The notes under the pieces: generated by a model
Database searches by the model: none
The model's input: the letters and a program-made list of their open reading frames with translations, nothing else
Told to the model about the DNA's origin: nothing
NCBI RefSeq assembly: GCF_011777505.1
Contig: NZ_JAATJT010000001.1
Location: 1,488,001 to 1,552,000, forward strand
DNA length: 64,000 nucleotides
Direction: 5' to 3'
DNA from: Gaetbulibacter sp. S0825
Lineage (GTDB): Bacteria > Bacteroidota > Bacteroidia > Flavobacteriales > Flavobacteriaceae
Position numbers and translations under genes: made by a program
Part shown: one piece after another, positions 62,197 through 64,000 of the stretch
Numbering within the stretch: the first letter of the stretch is position 1
How the letters are laid out: every line of letters starts with the position of its first letter

Positions 62197-64000
62197 ATGA
62201 GTTTTGATGAAAACGATCTACACCAAGCCTTAAAAAAATATTTTGGGTTTGATAAATTTAAAGGACTCCAAGAAGAAGTAATAGAAAGCGTCGTAGCAGG
62301 TAACAATACTTTTGTTATTATGCCAACAGGTGGCGGAAAATCACTATGCTACCAACTTCCAGCATTAATGAAAGAAGGTACTGCTATTGTAGTATCTCCT
62401 TTAATTGCTTTAATGAAGAATCAGGTAGATGCCATTAGAGGTATTTCCAACGAAGAAGGTGTTGCGCACGTATTAAATTCTTCCTTAAATAAAACTGAAG
62501 TTAAATGTGTTAAGGCCGATATTGAAAATGGTATTACCAAACTTTTGTATGTAGCTCCAGAATCTTTGACCAAAGAAGAGCATGTTGAGTTTTTAAAAAC
62601 TCAAACAATTTCTTTTATGGCTATCGATGAAGCACATTGTATAAGTGAGTGGGGACATGATTTTAGACCAGAATATCGAAACTTAAGGCACATTATTAAG
62701 CGTATTGGCGATAATATACCAATGGTAGGTTTAACCGCTACGGCTACTCCTAAAGTTCAAGAAGATATTTTAAAAAACTTAGGTATTACTGATGCAACAA
62801 CTTTTAAAGCATCATTTAACAGACCAAACTTATTTTATGAAGTACGTCCAAAAACCAAATCAGTAGATGCTGATATCATTCGTTTTATTAAGCAAAACCA
62901 AGGGAAATCTGGAATTGTTTACTGTTTGAGTAGAAAGCGCGTAGAAGAATTAGCCCAGGTTTTGCAAGTTAATGGTATAAATGCTGTGCCATATCATGCA
63001 GGATTAGATGCAAAAACTAGAGTAAAACATCAAGATATGTTCTTAATGGAAGATGCCGATGTTGTTGTTGCAACTATTGCTTTTGGAATGGGAATCGATA
63101 AACCAGACGTACGTTTTGTAATTCATCATGATATTCCTAAAAGTATCGAGAGTTATTACCAAGAAACTGGTCGAGCAGGACGAGATGGAGGCGAAGGACA
63201 TTGTTTGGCATACTACGCGTACAAGGATATTGAAAAACTTGAAAAGTTTATGTCTGGAAAACCTGTTGCAGAACAAGAAATTGGTCATGCATTATTGCAA
63301 GAAGTGGTCGCTTTTGCTGAAACTTCTGTGTCTAGACGTAAATTTATCTTACATTATTTTGGTGAAGAATTCGACAATGAAACTGGTGAAGGTGGTGATA
63401 TGGATGATAATGTTAGAAATCCTAAAAAGAAAAGTGAAGCTAAAGATGAGGTTGCCACATTAATAGATATAGTTGCAAAAACCAATGAGACATATAAAAG
63501 TAAGGATTTAGTGAATGTGATTGTTGGAAAAGAGAATGCTTTAATAAAATCACATAAAACAGATTCTCAGCCATTTTTTGGAATTGGAAAAAACAATGAT
63601 GGCAAATTTTGGATGGCATTGATACGTCAAGTATTGGTTGCTGGATATTTAAGAAAGGATATTGAAACTTATGGTGTTTTAAAGGTAACTGATTTAGGAA
63701 GGAAATTTTTGAGCAACCCAACCTCTTTTATGATGACAGAGGACCATGTTTTTGATGAAGGGGACGACACAGGGATTATTACTGCTGCAAAAGGAGGAGG
63801 TGCTTCAGTAGATGAAAAACTTATGTCAATGCTAAAGGATTTACGCAAGCGAAACGCTAAAAAAATTGGTGTCCCTCCATTTGTTATTTTTCAAGACCCT
63901 TCACTGGAGGATATGGCTCTTAAATATCCAATTTCAATGGAAGAACTGTCTAATGTTCATGGTGTTGGTGAAGGTAAAGCTAAAAAGTATGGAAGAGATT
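62197..64000 (+). CDS. recQ: ATP-dependent DNA helicase RecQ, truncated by the window edge
   Basis: The frame opens at ATG 62197 and runs off the right end after 601 codons. The helicase core has Walker A TGGGKS (44-49), DEAH (144-147), AIDEAHCISEWGHDFRPEY, and QETGRAGRDGG in motif VI. An RQC winged-helix part (FFGIGKNNDGKFWMALIRQV) and the beginning of an HRDC domain (VDEKLMSMLKDLRKRNAKK, then NVHGVGEGKAKKYG) follow. The zinc-binding subdomain is altered: Ser379 stands where the first Cys is expected and residues 396-405 (TGEGGDMDDN) replace the CxxCDxC cluster. The frame is intact there. Confidence 0.94.
   Translation, partial: MSFDENDLHQALKKYFGFDKFKGLQEEVIESVVAGNNTFVIMPTGGGKSLCYQLPALMKEGTAIVVSPLIALMKNQVDAIRGISNEEGVAHVLNSSLNKTEVKCVKADIENGITKLLYVAPESLTKEEHVEFLKTQTISFMAIDEAHCISEWGHDFRPEYRNLRHIIKRIGDNIPMVGLTATATPKVQEDILKNLGITDATTFKASFNRPNLFYEVRPKTKSVDADIIRFIKQNQGKSGIVYCLSRKRVEELAQVLQVNGINAVPYHAGLDAKTRVKHQDMFLMEDADVVVATIAFGMGIDKPDVRFVIHHDIPKSIESYYQETGRAGRDGGEGHCLAYYAYKDIEKLEKFMSGKPVAEQEIGHALLQEVVAFAETSVSRRKFILHYFGEEFDNETGEGGDMDDNVRNPKKKSEAKDEVATLIDIVAKTNETYKSKDLVNVIVGKENALIKSHKTDSQPFFGIGKNNDGKFWMALIRQVLVAGYLRKDIETYGVLKVTDLGRKFLSNPTSFMMTEDHVFDEGDDTGIITAAKGGGASVDEKLMSMLKDLRKRNAKKIGVPPFVIFQDPSLEDMALKYPISMEELSNVHGVGEGKAKKYGRD

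Noticed and set aside
1-64000. Search for tRNA, rRNA, CRISPR arrays, insertion sequences, integrases and attachment-site repeats.
   Set aside because: No gap is long enough or structured enough for these, no transposase or recombinase motif appears, and no spaced direct repeats were seen.

Overview
The window looks like a chromosomal segment from a marine-type member of the Flavobacteriaceae (Bacteroidota). The evidence is low G+C throughout, promoter-like elements of the TAnnTTTG type with no Shine-Dalgarno signals, several likely TTG starts, and lineage-typical proteins: a SecA of about 1,117 residues without a C-terminal zinc finger, a PorV/PorQ-like barrel, and DUF2911, DUF2795 and DUF4105 proteins. 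This assignment is an inference from the sequence, not a database match. I see no rRNA, tRNA, CRISPR array, transposase or phage gene.

Left flank (1-14963). After the tail of an NAD-dependent sugar epimerase come a minus-strand pair (a lipid-linked-sugar synthase and an ArnT-like GT-C transferase), the MeaB GTPase and a DUF2911 protein. A plus-strand cassette follows: an ECF sigma factor, a membrane-tethered likely regulator, and an exported repeat-rich protein. Then on the minus strand lie secA, a DUF2795 protein, a cobalamin adenosyltransferase, an unknown protein, an O-methyltransferase-like protein and an ABC-F ATPase. MeaB and the adenosyltransferase both serve B12-dependent methylmalonyl-CoA mutase, which is not in the window.

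Centre (15068-54387). This is one 39-kb, plus-strand, tightly packed surface-polysaccharide locus. It starts with export genes (Wza-like OPX lipoprotein, Wzc-like tyrosine kinase) and a small initiating sugar-phosphate transferase. A UDP-HexNAc 6-dehydrogenase and C4-epimerase pair (TviB/TviC-like) follows, then a Wzm/Wzt ABC exporter and an FkbM methyltransferase. Next is a sugar-modification block with three DegT-family proteins (one lacking the PLP lysine), WbqC and a methyltransferase. A long run of GT2 and GT-B glycosyltransferases comes next, containing a WbsX/GH99-like protein and a nonulosonic (sialic-type) acid block (NeuB, NeuC, NeuA) with an embedded 2-hydroxyacid dehydrogenase. The locus closes with a Wzy/WaaL-like polymerase or ligase and a second, full-length initiating transferase. 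Many genes overlap by ATGA or a few bases, so the cluster is probably translationally coupled. It carries parts of both the Wzy-dependent and the ABC-dependent export routes but no Wzx flippase.

Right flank (54389-64000). This is envelope housekeeping: DUF4105 protein, PorV/PorQ-like outer-membrane protein, phosphatidylserine synthase, DUF808 membrane protein, a small secreted protein, LptB, an AhpD-like protein, TatC, a KpsF/KdsD-type arabinose-5-phosphate isomerase, and the first 601 codons of recQ, cut by the window edge. This RecQ lacks the usual zinc-binding cysteines.

The most interesting leads are the PLP-lysine-less DegT protein, the dehydrogenase in the nonulosonate block, the in-frame hexamer repeat in the kinase tail, the 19-residue repeats of the sigma-linked exported protein, the mixed export logic, and the zinc-less RecQ.
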